A stretch of DNA of 24,426 nucleotides, from the NCBI GenBank assembly GCA_020438245.1, contig JAGQUY010000093.1:1-24426 (forward strand). The letters run 5' to 3'. The first letter of the stretch is position 1. The number at the start of each line of letters is the position of its first letter. This document shows, piece by piece, positions 1-6,646 of the stretch. The notes beneath the pieces are model-generated. The model saw only the letters and a list, made by a program, of their open reading frames with translations. It was not told the DNA's origin and did not search any database. Position numbers and translations under genes: made by a program. Origin of the DNA: Bacteroidota bacterium (GTDB taxonomy: Bacteria > CLD3 > SB21).

Positions 1-124
1 TCAGATGTGCTTGCTTTGCTATTTCTCCGAGAGAAGGTTGTTCCAAATAGGTATTGCCGATATAACGCAATGCTTTCTCTATTTGATAATAATATTTTTC
101 CTGTTGACTGAAAGTACTGTTCAT
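1..124 (-). CDS. AraC-type HTH / Ada-like methyltransferase, N-terminal fragment
   Basis: The gene runs off the left edge; only its first 41 codons are present. They begin MNSTFSQQEKYYYQIEKALR and continue through YIGNTYLEQPSLGEIAKQAH. This resembles the start of bifunctional proteins that carry an AraC-type helix-turn-helix followed by a methylated-DNA-protein-cysteine methyltransferase domain (repair of O6-alkylguanine and transcriptional activation). The part SLGEIAKQAHL is the first helix-turn-helix of the AraC domain. The ATG at 122-124 is preceded on the minus strand by GGAG about six bases upstream, which supports this start. It lies 138 bp downstream of the glycine-rich repeat gene on the same strand, so it may be co-transcribed or have its own promoter. 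The methyltransferase half (PCHR motif) is outside the window, so a plain AraC-family regulator cannot be excluded. Confidence 0.7.
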   Translation of the reverse strand, partial: MNSTFSQQEKYYYQIEKALRYIGNTYLEQPSLGEIAKQAHL

Positions 125-232
125 GACGCTCCGCGGGTTGATGTTGCTCCGGCAATATGGTCAACTACGATACGGAAATCCATCCGATTCTTGCGATCTT
201 TCATCCTGGATAAAGGGCCCGTTTCAAAAGAG

Positions 233-248
233 TGTTGTCAATCCAACA
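233..248. promoter_or_regulatory. Inverted repeat TGTTG-N6-CAACA upstream of the Ada-like gene
   Basis: A perfect 5-6-5 inverted repeat lies between the glycine-rich repeat gene and the Ada-like gene. Read on the minus strand it contains TTGACA at 241-236, a perfect -35 box, but I find no good -10 hexamer 16-18 bp further on. It could be an operator, or chance. Confidence 0.2.
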
Positions 249-262
249 GATCCGGACTGGTT

Positions 263-1201
263 TTAGAGGTGAACGTTGACCAGTGGCAAGACTTTGAAAA
301 TACCCGGGTTATTGCCGGCATAATTGATGGCGCCAAGCTGGATCCCTTTCAAAAATTTTGTGGAATTGAACAAAGCGATTGAAATCCCGTTGTAGGTTTC
401 CGATCGATTGTATCCGGAGAGACATATCGCCTTGGCGCTTTGCGTTCTAACATAAGCTCCGAATCCCAAGCCGTGAAGCTCTGTTGCGCCGACCCCCAGG
501 AGGCCGAACCCGACACCTGTCAATCTGCCGCCCGCACCGGCTCCAAGCCCGCCAATAACAATTCCACTGACGTTTCCGCCCGCGCCGGCTCCAAGCCCCC
601 CAAGTGCAAAACCCTTAAGGCTACCGCCGGCACCGGCGCCGAGCAGTCCTACCAATGTTCCGGATACGTTCCCTCCCGCGCCGGCTCCCAAGCCGCCAAT
701 TCCGATGCCGCTGAAATTACCTCCGCACCCGCCGCCTAATCCGCCAAGAACAATTCCGGAAATATTGCCTCCCGCACCAGCACCAAGCAGGCCGGCCGCA
801 AAGCCGTCGATGTTGCCACCGCTACCCGCACCGAGTCCGCCGATCATAATACCGGAAAGTTGACTTTCCGCGCCAACACCCAGTAGACCAAATCCAAAGC
901 CCCTGACGCGATCAGCCTCCGGGCCTACAATTCCCAACGCAATACCATTGATGGATCCACTCGGACTGCTGCCTGCTTTCCAAAGAGTAATGTTGAGTCC
1001 ATTGAGTTCGCTTACGTTGTGATCTCTGAAATTGATACGCACGCCGTTGAAACGTTTGGAGTTGCCAAAGCTCAGTCCGTACCCGTTAATTCCCAAATCC
1101 AGTGAAGAAACTCCTTCTTCCTGCGATAGGAGATAAAATGGATTGACAGTGCACCACAGAACAGCAATTACGGACAAGCAAGTTATAGCTCTTGTTATCA
1201 T
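263..1201 (-). CDS. Glycine-rich 16-residue repeat protein, LA_2272-like, secreted or surface
   Basis: A 312-residue protein with an N-terminal hydrophobic signal segment (residues 1-27), a linker, then nine consecutive 16-residue repeats (residues 98-241) of the form xxxGhxhGGLGAGAGG, and a C-terminal cap ending LKGIQLGAINYAGNNPG...VLPLVNVHL. Repeats of GI-x-hydrophobic-G type and the NYxxNNPxxxxxLPLVN ending recall the LA_2272 surface-repeat family of Leptospira and Bacteroidota, whose biochemical role is unknown. The strict period suggests a beta-solenoid with one or two strands per repeat; this is inference. The ATG is preceded by GGAGG five bases upstream on the minus strand, a strong ribosome site. 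It follows the SRPBCC gene by 71 bp and may be the last or next-to-last gene of the kinase operon. It could instead be an outer-membrane-associated adhesin or a stability factor. Confidence 0.75.
   Translation of the reverse strand: MITRAITCLSVIAVLWCTVNPFYLLSQEEGVSSLDLGINGYGLSFGNSKRFNGVRINFRDHNVSELNGLNITLWKAGSSPSGSINGIALGIVGPEADRVRGFGFGLLGVGAESQLSGIMIGGLGAGSGGNIDGFAAGLLGAGAGGNISGIVLGGLGGGCGGNFSGIGIGGLGAGAGGNVSGTLVGLLGAGAGGSLKGFALGGLGAGAGGNVSGIVIGGLGAGAGGRLTGVGFGLLGVGATELHGLGFGAYVRTQSAKAICLSGYNRSETYNGISIALFNSTKFLKGIQLGAINYAGNNPGIFKVLPLVNVHL
479..910 (-). repeat. Nine tandem 48-bp coding repeats
   Basis: These encode residues 98-241 of the glycine-rich protein, exactly 9 x 16 codons with no insertion or deletion. 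The amino-acid pattern (G at position 4, G at 8, then GLGAGAGG or LLGAGAGG) is far better conserved than the DNA, where synonymous positions differ freely between copies. That indicates old repeats held by selection on the protein rather than recent expansion. The first and last copies are the most divergent, as is usual for capping repeats. Confidence 0.9.
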
Positions 1202-1212
1202 GTGTCCTCCTT

Positions 1213-1230
1213 CGTCTTTATTGTAAGACG
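1213..1230. promoter_or_regulatory. Perfect 6-bp inverted repeat before the glycine-rich gene
   Basis: CGTCTT and AAGACG flank a six-base spacer immediately upstream of the ribosome site of the glycine-rich gene. As RNA it would be a small hairpin ending a few bases before GGAGG, so it could influence translation. As DNA it overlaps a TACAAT-like -10 element (minus strand, 1225-1220) and could be an operator. No T-run follows, so it is not an intrinsic terminator. Confidence 0.3.
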
Positions 1231-1272
1231 AGGTTTCACGCCAAAAGTTATGCAGGTACAGCTAAGTCCTTC

Positions 1273-1806
1273 TTATCCGACCTGTCTTTCGCAAAGACTC
1301 TTGAACAATAAAAGTTGTTTGCGGTGCATTATCAAATTGGCCCATGGAAGAAAATGTTTCATAAAGCGTCCCAGCAGGTTTCGATTGAACCGTCGGCAAA
1401 TTTTCACCAGCAGTCGGACGTTTCCAGTCTCCTCAGAAAGGATCAAATAACTCAACAAGATATCACCAAATAAAAAATGCCAGAAAGACGGCTGCTTTAC
1501 CCTCAGGGTCAGACTGCGATTCTTTTCAAATCCAACTACATTGAAAATATACATCATCGTTTGGCCATGGCTGACGGGATTGATGTTCACCAACTTTCTT
1601 GGGCTCTGCCTGCCGAGGTTATTGATCCAATCGTAGCTGTATGGCGCTCTCCTCAACTGAAGCAGCCATTGAAATACCAGGCCCGATTCAGCGTGAATAG
1701 TGATACCACGAAAGTAAACCCCGTCTCTATCGAAGGGCACTTCGTCACATGGAAAAGCCAACTCTTTTTCGCCGCACTTCAGCCCCCAACTGGCAGGAAG
1801 GTTCAT
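1273..1806 (-). CDS. SRPBCC / polyketide-cyclase-like (START, Bet v1 fold) protein
   Basis: A 177-residue protein that I place in the SRPBCC superfamily of ligand-binding proteins. The match is by pattern. An FPCDE-x-D-x-YFR segment near residues 18-33 is followed by VFQWLLQLRRAPYSYDWINN (about residues 44-63) and GRQSPR. Then come GQTMMYIFNVVGF, a basic central strand region, and a C-terminal helix with LPWANLIMHRKQL. These are hallmarks of a subgroup annotated SRPBCC family protein, frequent in actinobacteria, whose ligand is unknown. There is no signal peptide, so it should be cytoplasmic. Its ATG (1804-1806) overlaps the TGA stop of the sensor kinase (1803-1805) as ATGA, implying translational coupling and roughly matched expression. 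A role as a ligand-binding partner of the kinase is an inference from position only. Confidence 0.72.
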   Translation of the reverse strand: MNLPASWGLKCGEKELAFPCDEVPFDRDGVYFRGITIHAESGLVFQWLLQLRRAPYSYDWINNLGRQSPRKLVNINPVSHGQTMMYIFNVVGFEKNRSLTLRVKQPSFWHFLFGDILLSYLILSEETGNVRLLVKICRRFNRNLLGRFMKHFLPWANLIMHRKQLLLFKSLCERQVG

Positions 1807-4800
1807 GCGGTATTTTGCGGTCTGGGAAGATAAAAACTGAACGTGGAACCTTCACCAAGTTTGCTTTTCACACCCACCTGTCCACCATGGATTTCTACGA
1901 TTTTCTTGACAATCGCAAGGCCAAGACCGGTGCTAATCTCTCCTCCGGTCGGCTGGGCACTTAGTCTTTTGAAGCTCTTGAAAACATCTTTCAAATCATC
2001 ATCGGATAAACCTTGTCCTGTATCTTTGACATGCACGGCTATCGTGGAATCGTTTCGCTCGACGGACAACTGAACCAATCCGCCGGAGTGGGTGTACTTG
2101 ACGGCATTACTTACGAGATTATCGACCACCGACATGATCTTGGCACGATCTCCAACGATCTGAGTTCCTGATGGAGACGCTGGAATTTCGAGTTTGATTC
2201 CTTTTTGGTCGGCGTTTCTTCGATGAAGGTAACTTGCCTCCGCAATTGCATCGGCGATGTCAAACCGGGTTTCTTCCAGTCTAACTTTGCCCGATTCAAT
2301 CGCAGTAATGTCCAAGAGCTCCGAAACAAAATGATTCATGTGTCTCGAAACCTTGTTGATCTGTTCGATATCCTGGGTAGCCCTTTCAATCTCTCCTTCT
2401 TTCAGGTCCTGTCTTACAAGATCGGCGTAGCCTATTACTAACGAAATCGGGTTTCTCAAATCGTGTGCCACAATTCCCAGGTATTCGTTTTTGATTTCGT
2501 TAAGACGAATCAACTCCTTGGTTCGATCCTGGACTTCATTTTCAAGCCGCAGTTTGTCGCGTCGAAGTTTGGTTTCCCGAATCCGGACCAAGCCAAAGGA
2601 GCAGGTCCCGAATGCGACAAGATACAACAGGTAAGCCCACCACGACCTGAACCAAGGCGTCAGAATTACGAAGCGGACAAGATCTTCACGACTCATTTTA
2701 TCATGCGCATTTCTGGCTCTCAGGCGAAACGCATAATCCCCTTCAGACAGATTGGTGTAATCTTTTTTTGATTCAGACGTCCAAGCCGACCAGTCCGAAT
2801 CAAAGCCTTCAAGCATGAATTGGTACTCATTGGCCGATTCCAAATCGAAAGATGTTGCAGCAAACTCAAAACGGATTGCGTTTTTATCATACTCAATCTT
2901 TGGCTTAGGCGGGCGATCCGTAAATAATGCCCCGGCATACAACAGAGAATCCGGCAAGATCAGCACTTTTCTGATCAATGCGTTAAAAATACTGTCCGCG
3001 GGTCTAATCGGACCCGGATGGTAGCGCAGGAGTCCGTTCGGCCCGCCAAGCCACATACAGTCATCCTTCTCCGAATAGAAAAACAGGATGGAGTGGTCTC
3101 TGACGCGCATTAGGGCCCGGGGCTCAAGCGAGTAGCCGTCCCCTTCTGTTTTCTTTCCAATCGCAGTATAGTTCTTTCCTGAAAACGTGTACCTAATCCA
3201 CAGATTGTAGTCTGCGTCTTCATACAGTTTTGATAAGGAAGAGACGTCGATCGTTTTATCTCCCAATTTCCACGGGTGAAACATTTCTTCTGAATGATTG
3301 AATCTAAATATTCCTCCGTGCGCTGAAAAAACCGGACCGCTTGACGTTTCATAGGAGAAAATTTGCCCGGACGGCAGGCCGCCCGTCCCATCATATTTTT
3401 GTATCTTCCAGTCATTTCCTTTGTTATCCGGGGTCAACCGTATTAACCCCTGATACCAGGTACCCAACCAAACGTCCCCCTCTTTGTCCTCCACGATGGT
3501 GCGGATTTCTTCAATGATGCCCGGCACCCTTCCCTGAAAGGTCAATAACCCGTCCTTATACCGTAGAGTTGCCAAGCCATCCCTTAGACCTACGTAAATA
3601 AGTGTTGTATCCCGTTGGGAACGATAGACGAACGGCGCCGTCACGTGTTCCAGAAAGGGTCGGGCCTTTTTGTTTTCGATCAAATAGAGACCATCTGCGC
3701 TGCCAACCAACAACCGGTGCCCGATGGGAACAAAAGACCAACACTGGGTGGTAATGCCCGACACGGGCTCGAATTTGCTTTGAAGCTTGTCGGTACCGGC
3801 CTGAAGAACATAAACACCGAACCAGGTAGCCGCATAAAGGTGTCCTTCGTGCCGGATCACCCCTGATACCGATCCGCGCAATCCGGACAGCTCATCGTAG
3901 AGTGTCAGAGGGGAAAGACATTCTGCGCGGCTTAATCCTCTGTCAAGGCACATCCAGAGTCCCTGTTGTCGATCAAAAAAAAGAAAGTAAACATTTTCGT
4001 CTTGAAGGCCGGACGCTTTGTCAATTCGTTCAACCAGTTTTCCTGATTCATCAATTCGAATGACTCCACCGCGCAGCGTTGCGAAGGCAAACGTTCCATC
4101 GGCAAGCTCGGTACCGTGATAGATTTGACTTGCCAAGAGCAAAGAATCAACGTCCGTCTCAAAGGGACGGATAGTGGAACCATCGTAGCGAAACAATCCT
4201 TTTTCTCTCGTGGCAATCAGAATGGAGCGTCCGGTCATCTGCAACATTGCATAGGTGCGGAGATCTGCAAATAGCTCTCCGCCCGGAATGACCTTCATAG
4301 AGTCTCCCTCCAGCTGTACCAAGCCCGTTTTTCGAAGGGTTAAGTACAGCGTTCCGTCCACCATGAACGAGAAATGAAATGCCGTTGTCGGACTAAAGAC
4401 AACAATCGTCTGCGTGGAAGGCTGGTAAAAGAAAAGTTTCGAGAAACTTTGAAAATAGACCCCTTTCTCATTGACATGAATCTTCCAGATATCTGCAAAA
4501 TCCCTTGATGCAAGCGGAACCTTGTCAATCAGGGAGCGATACACCAGCCTGCCTATGGAGTCCGGCTCCAGAAATCCAAAATCTCCTTGGGCGCCGACAT
4601 ACACTCTTCCGTTGGCATCGACGGCGAGAGACCGCGGAACGGAGGAAATCGGAATGGATGTCCAATGGGCGCCATCGTATTCGAGCACGCCACCGTTATT
4701 ACCAAAGTACATAACTCCGCGAGGATCTTGCACGGCAGACCAGTTTTGAACGCCGCCGCCATATTCTTTGGGGTCATAATTCCGTATAAAGGGAGTACCG

Positions 4801-4898
4801 CGTTCCGGATCGGCAGAAGGAATGGACTCCAACGACTTGCTCCAAACGACCGGTGCGAGAAGACAAAAAAAGAAAAGAAAGTGTTTCCATTCATCCAT
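1803..4898 (-). CDS. Reg_prop/Y_Y_Y sensor histidine kinase (no receiver domain)
   Basis: A 1031-residue membrane sensor kinase. Residues 1-20 form a signal peptide (FLFFFCLLAPVVWS). Residues about 45-660 carry beta-propeller Reg_prop-type repeats such as MYFGNNGGVLEYDG, VWLGTWYQGLIRL and MWLGGPNGLLRYH. Residues 668-746 form a Y_Y_Y domain (EYQFMLEGFDSDWS, YTNLSEGDYAFRLRARN). A transmembrane helix at about 750-772 is followed by a coiled linker and a HisKA domain with AHDLRNP, phospho-acceptor His812. The HATPase domain has the N-box (DNLVSNAVKYT, 926-936), G1 (DTGQG, 959-963) and G2 (GLGLA, 991-995). All catalytic motifs look intact. Unlike the classic hybrid systems of Bacteroides there is no receiver or AraC domain after the kinase, so a separate response regulator is required and none is in the window. 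The ligand is unknown. The ribosome site is weak (AAGG about 13 bases upstream). Its stop overlaps the start of the SRPBCC gene. Confidence 0.93.
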   Translation of the reverse strand: MDEWKHFLFFFCLLAPVVWSKSLESIPSADPERGTPFIRNYDPKEYGGGVQNWSAVQDPRGVMYFGNNGGVLEYDGAHWTSIPISSVPRSLAVDANGRVYVGAQGDFGFLEPDSIGRLVYRSLIDKVPLASRDFADIWKIHVNEKGVYFQSFSKLFFYQPSTQTIVVFSPTTAFHFSFMVDGTLYLTLRKTGLVQLEGDSMKVIPGGELFADLRTYAMLQMTGRSILIATREKGLFRYDGSTIRPFETDVDSLLLASQIYHGTELADGTFAFATLRGGVIRIDESGKLVERIDKASGLQDENVYFLFFDRQQGLWMCLDRGLSRAECLSPLTLYDELSGLRGSVSGVIRHEGHLYAATWFGVYVLQAGTDKLQSKFEPVSGITTQCWSFVPIGHRLLVGSADGLYLIENKKARPFLEHVTAPFVYRSQRDTTLIYVGLRDGLATLRYKDGLLTFQGRVPGIIEEIRTIVEDKEGDVWLGTWYQGLIRLTPDNKGNDWKIQKYDGTGGLPSGQIFSYETSSGPVFSAHGGIFRFNHSEEMFHPWKLGDKTIDVSSLSKLYEDADYNLWIRYTFSGKNYTAIGKKTEGDGYSLEPRALMRVRDHSILFFYSEKDDCMWLGGPNGLLRYHPGPIRPADSIFNALIRKVLILPDSLLYAGALFTDRPPKPKIEYDKNAIRFEFAATSFDLESANEYQFMLEGFDSDWSAWTSESKKDYTNLSEGDYAFRLRARNAHDKMSREDLVRFVILTPWFRSWWAYLLYLVAFGTCSFGLVRIRETKLRRDKLRLENEVQDRTKELIRLNEIKNEYLGIVAHDLRNPISLVIGYADLVRQDLKEGEIERATQDIEQINKVSRHMNHFVSELLDITAIESGKVRLEETRFDIADAIAEASYLHRRNADQKGIKLEIPASPSGTQIVGDRAKIMSVVDNLVSNAVKYTHSGGLVQLSVERNDSTIAVHVKDTGQGLSDDDLKDVFKSFKRLSAQPTGGEISTGLGLAIVKKIVEIHGGQVGVKSKLGEGSTFSFYLPRPQNTA

Positions 4899-4929
4899 GG
4901 ATCGAATGAACCTTCGGTTGCGGGCTTAT

Positions 4930-4958
4930 AAAATATCAAAGGCACTTCGGTTTTTCAA
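4930..4958 (-). promoter_or_regulatory. Sigma70-like promoter for the kinase operon
   Basis: On the minus strand TTGAAA (4958-4953), a 17-bp spacer and TATTTT (4935-4930). The -35 matches 5 of 6 consensus bases and the -10 matches 4 of 6. It lies about 30 bp before the kinase ATG, giving a short leader of about 25 nt. A TATAAG sequence just downstream is an alternative -10 without a partner. Confidence 0.45.
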
Positions 4959-5014
4959 GGTCTTTAAGTGAAATAGGATTTTGCAATTCGTAATGGAATA
5001 ATTTCTTTTATTGC

Positions 5015-5043
5015 TTGACTTCAAGACGATGATGGTATACATT
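5015..5043 (+). promoter_or_regulatory. Candidate promoter for the RNA helicase
   Basis: TTGACT (5015-5020), 17-bp spacer, TACATT (5038-5043). An overlapping TATACA (5036-5041) is a better -10 but leaves only 15 bp. Either choice would start transcription near 5050, so the helicase mRNA would have an untranslated leader of about 215 nt. Confidence 0.45.
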
Positions 5044-5049
5044 GACTCG

Positions 5050-5267
5050 TCATAATGGATTTGCTTGAGTAAATCTGCTTCTGTTTTTCCGACCGCTTCG
5101 GCGGACTTCTCCTCGCGATTAGCACCAATCAGAGACTTAACACATCACATTGAACGGAAGAATTGTATCCATAATTGGATCACAATTCGGACAATTTTAT
5201 TAATAATCGGCCCGCGCCTGAAGCGTTGAAAAACACATGCGGGGCCCAGTAAAGGAAAAAGAAAAAA
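5050..5267 (+). promoter_or_regulatory. Long structured 5' leader of the DEAD-box helicase
   Basis: No coding potential is evident in these 218 bp, but four hairpins can be drawn. The first is CCGC-TTCG-GCGG at 5093-5104, a cUUCGg-type very stable tetraloop. The second is GATT-N6-AATC at 5117-5130. The third, at 5160-5188, pairs GAATTGTATCC with GGATcACAATTC, an 11-bp stem with a single bulged C. The fourth pairs GGCCCGC (5209-5215) with GCGGGGCC (5239-5246), with one bulge, just before the AAAGGA ribosome site at 5251-5256. Long structured leaders are known for cold-shock and RNA-helicase genes in several bacteria. Post-transcriptional or autoregulatory control is inferred here. The leftmost part of the wider 4899-5267 gap also holds the divergent kinase promoter. 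Confidence 0.5.
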
Positions 5268-6500
5268 ATGCCATTTAGTAACCTCAGTATCATTGAGCCC
5301 ATTCTTAAAGCCCTTAAAACGGAAGGCTATACCAAGCCCACACCGATCCAGGAGCAATCCATTCCCGTAGTGCTTCAAGGGAAAGATCTTCTTGGTTGTG
5401 CCCAAACCGGCACCGGAAAGACGGCCGCGTTTGCCATACCAATTCTTCAGATATTGCACAGCGCCGGCACGTATGATCAGCAACGGCGACCTGTCAAATC
5501 CCTGATTCTGACACCAACCCGGGAACTTGCCGTGCAAATCGGCGAAAGTTTTGCCGCATACGGCAGACATACCTCGTTGCGAACAGCCGTGGTGTTCGGG
5601 GGAGTATCTCAGTATCATCAGGAAAAGGCCATGCGGAATGGCGCTGATATTTTGATCGCCACTCCAGGACGCCTTTTGGATCTTATGAATCAGCGTATTG
5701 TTAGCTTGAATCACGTTCAGCTTTTTGTCCTGGATGAAGCAGACCGGATGCTGGACATGGGATTCATCCATGACGTCAAAAAGATCGTCTCGAAACTTCC
5801 TGCAAAACGGCAAACGTTGCTTTTTTCAGCCACGATGCCATCGGAAATCAGAAATCTGGCGCACACCGTCTTGAATCATCCAGTTCAGGTTGCGGTGACG
5901 CCGGTATCGTCAACCGTTGACGCCGTAAGTCAGTCCGTTTTTTTCGTGGAGCGCGGTGATAAGAAGAATTTGTTGATTCACCTTTTGAAAGAACCTGAAG
6001 TGGTAAGCGCTCTTGTTTTTTCGCGCACAAAACACGGCGCTGAAAAAATAGCCCGCGATTTACATCGTGCCGGCATCAAGGTAGACGCTCTCCACGGTAA
6101 CAAAACCCAGGGAGCCCGCCAACGGGCTTTGAACAACTTCAAAACCGGACGCACACGAGTTCTAGTAGCAACCGACATCGCGGCTCGCGGAATCGACGTA
6201 GACAGTCTTTCCCATGTCATTAACTATGATATGCCGGACGTGGCGGAAACCTATGTGCATCGTATCGGGCGCACGGCTCGAGCCGGTTTGACCGGAAACG
6301 CCTGGTCTTTTTGTGATGCCGATGAGATGACATTGTTGAAAGATGTCCAGAAGTTGACGGGAAAACCCATCACGGTCGTGAACGACCATCCGTTTGTTTC
6401 AAAACTTGCAGTTGCCATTGAGCTTCAACGCAAGGAATTGGCACAGCGCAAAATGAAGCCCGGATCACTCCGCCGGGGCGGTTTTCGCAGGCGTCGCTAA
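5268..6500 (+). CDS. rhlE: DEAD-box ATP-dependent RNA helicase, RhlE-type
   Basis: A 410-residue helicase that unwinds structured RNA using ATP; family members act in ribosome assembly, mRNA decay and cold adaptation. All motifs are present. They are the Q motif (GYTKPTPIQ, 20-28), I (AQTGTGKT, 45-52), Ia (PTREL, 83-87), Ib (TPGR, 132-135), II (DEAD, 156-159), III (SAT, 187-189), V (ATDIAARGID, 301-310) and VI (HRIGRTAR, 331-338). The C-terminal tail is short and arginine-rich (LRRGGFRRRR), as in RhlE-like rather than DeaD-like proteins, which have a longer RNA-binding domain. The ATG follows AAAGGA by 11 bases. It is monocistronic, with a structured leader and its own terminator. The RhlE assignment within the DEAD-box family is less certain than the helicase call itself. 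Confidence 0.95.
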   Translation: MPFSNLSIIEPILKALKTEGYTKPTPIQEQSIPVVLQGKDLLGCAQTGTGKTAAFAIPILQILHSAGTYDQQRRPVKSLILTPTRELAVQIGESFAAYGRHTSLRTAVVFGGVSQYHQEKAMRNGADILIATPGRLLDLMNQRIVSLNHVQLFVLDEADRMLDMGFIHDVKKIVSKLPAKRQTLLFSATMPSEIRNLAHTVLNHPVQVAVTPVSSTVDAVSQSVFFVERGDKKNLLIHLLKEPEVVSALVFSRTKHGAEKIARDLHRAGIKVDALHGNKTQGARQRALNNFKTGRTRVLVATDIAARGIDVDSLSHVINYDMPDVAETYVHRIGRTARAGLTGNAWSFCDADEMTLLKDVQKLTGKPITVVNDHPFVSKLAVAIELQRKELAQRKMKPGSLRRGGFRRRR

Positions 6501-6521
6501 ATCGAAATCCTATTCTAATCA

Positions 6522-6556
6522 AAACGCCTCCTGGTTTACCGGAGGCGTTTCTTATT
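6522..6556 (+). terminator. Intrinsic terminator after the helicase, possibly bidirectional
   Basis: AAACGCCTCC (6522-6531) and GGAGGCGTTT (6541-6550) form a perfect 10-bp stem with a nine-base loop, followed by CTTATTT. On the opposite strand the stem is followed by TTTTGA, so it may also end htpG transcription, which arrives from the right about 90 bp away. No other terminator is visible between the two convergent genes. Confidence 0.88.
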
Positions 6557-6646
6557 TAAAGTCACTATTAGATAACCACGAAATCCTGAGCCCGTAGAAG
6601 GACGGCTTATCGGTCGGGAAAGCTCGTTTTGAGATCTCGCGTCGCG

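Noticed and set aside
5..382. Plus-strand open frame of 125 codons at the left edge
   Set aside because: It runs antisense to the Ada-like start and into the glycine-rich gene. Its protein has no recognisable pattern and it has no ribosome site.
440..739. Plus-strand open frame rich in Ala, Ser and Pro
   Set aside because: It is the antisense shadow of the glycine-rich repeats; its periodicity is explained by the 48-bp repeat on the other strand.
479..910. CRISPR-like array
   Set aside because: The 48-bp units are contiguous and coding, with no unique spacers between identical repeats.
5145..5813. Minus-strand open frame of 222 codons over the helicase leader and gene start
   Set aside because: It overlaps an unmistakable helicase, has no domain pattern and covers the structured leader.
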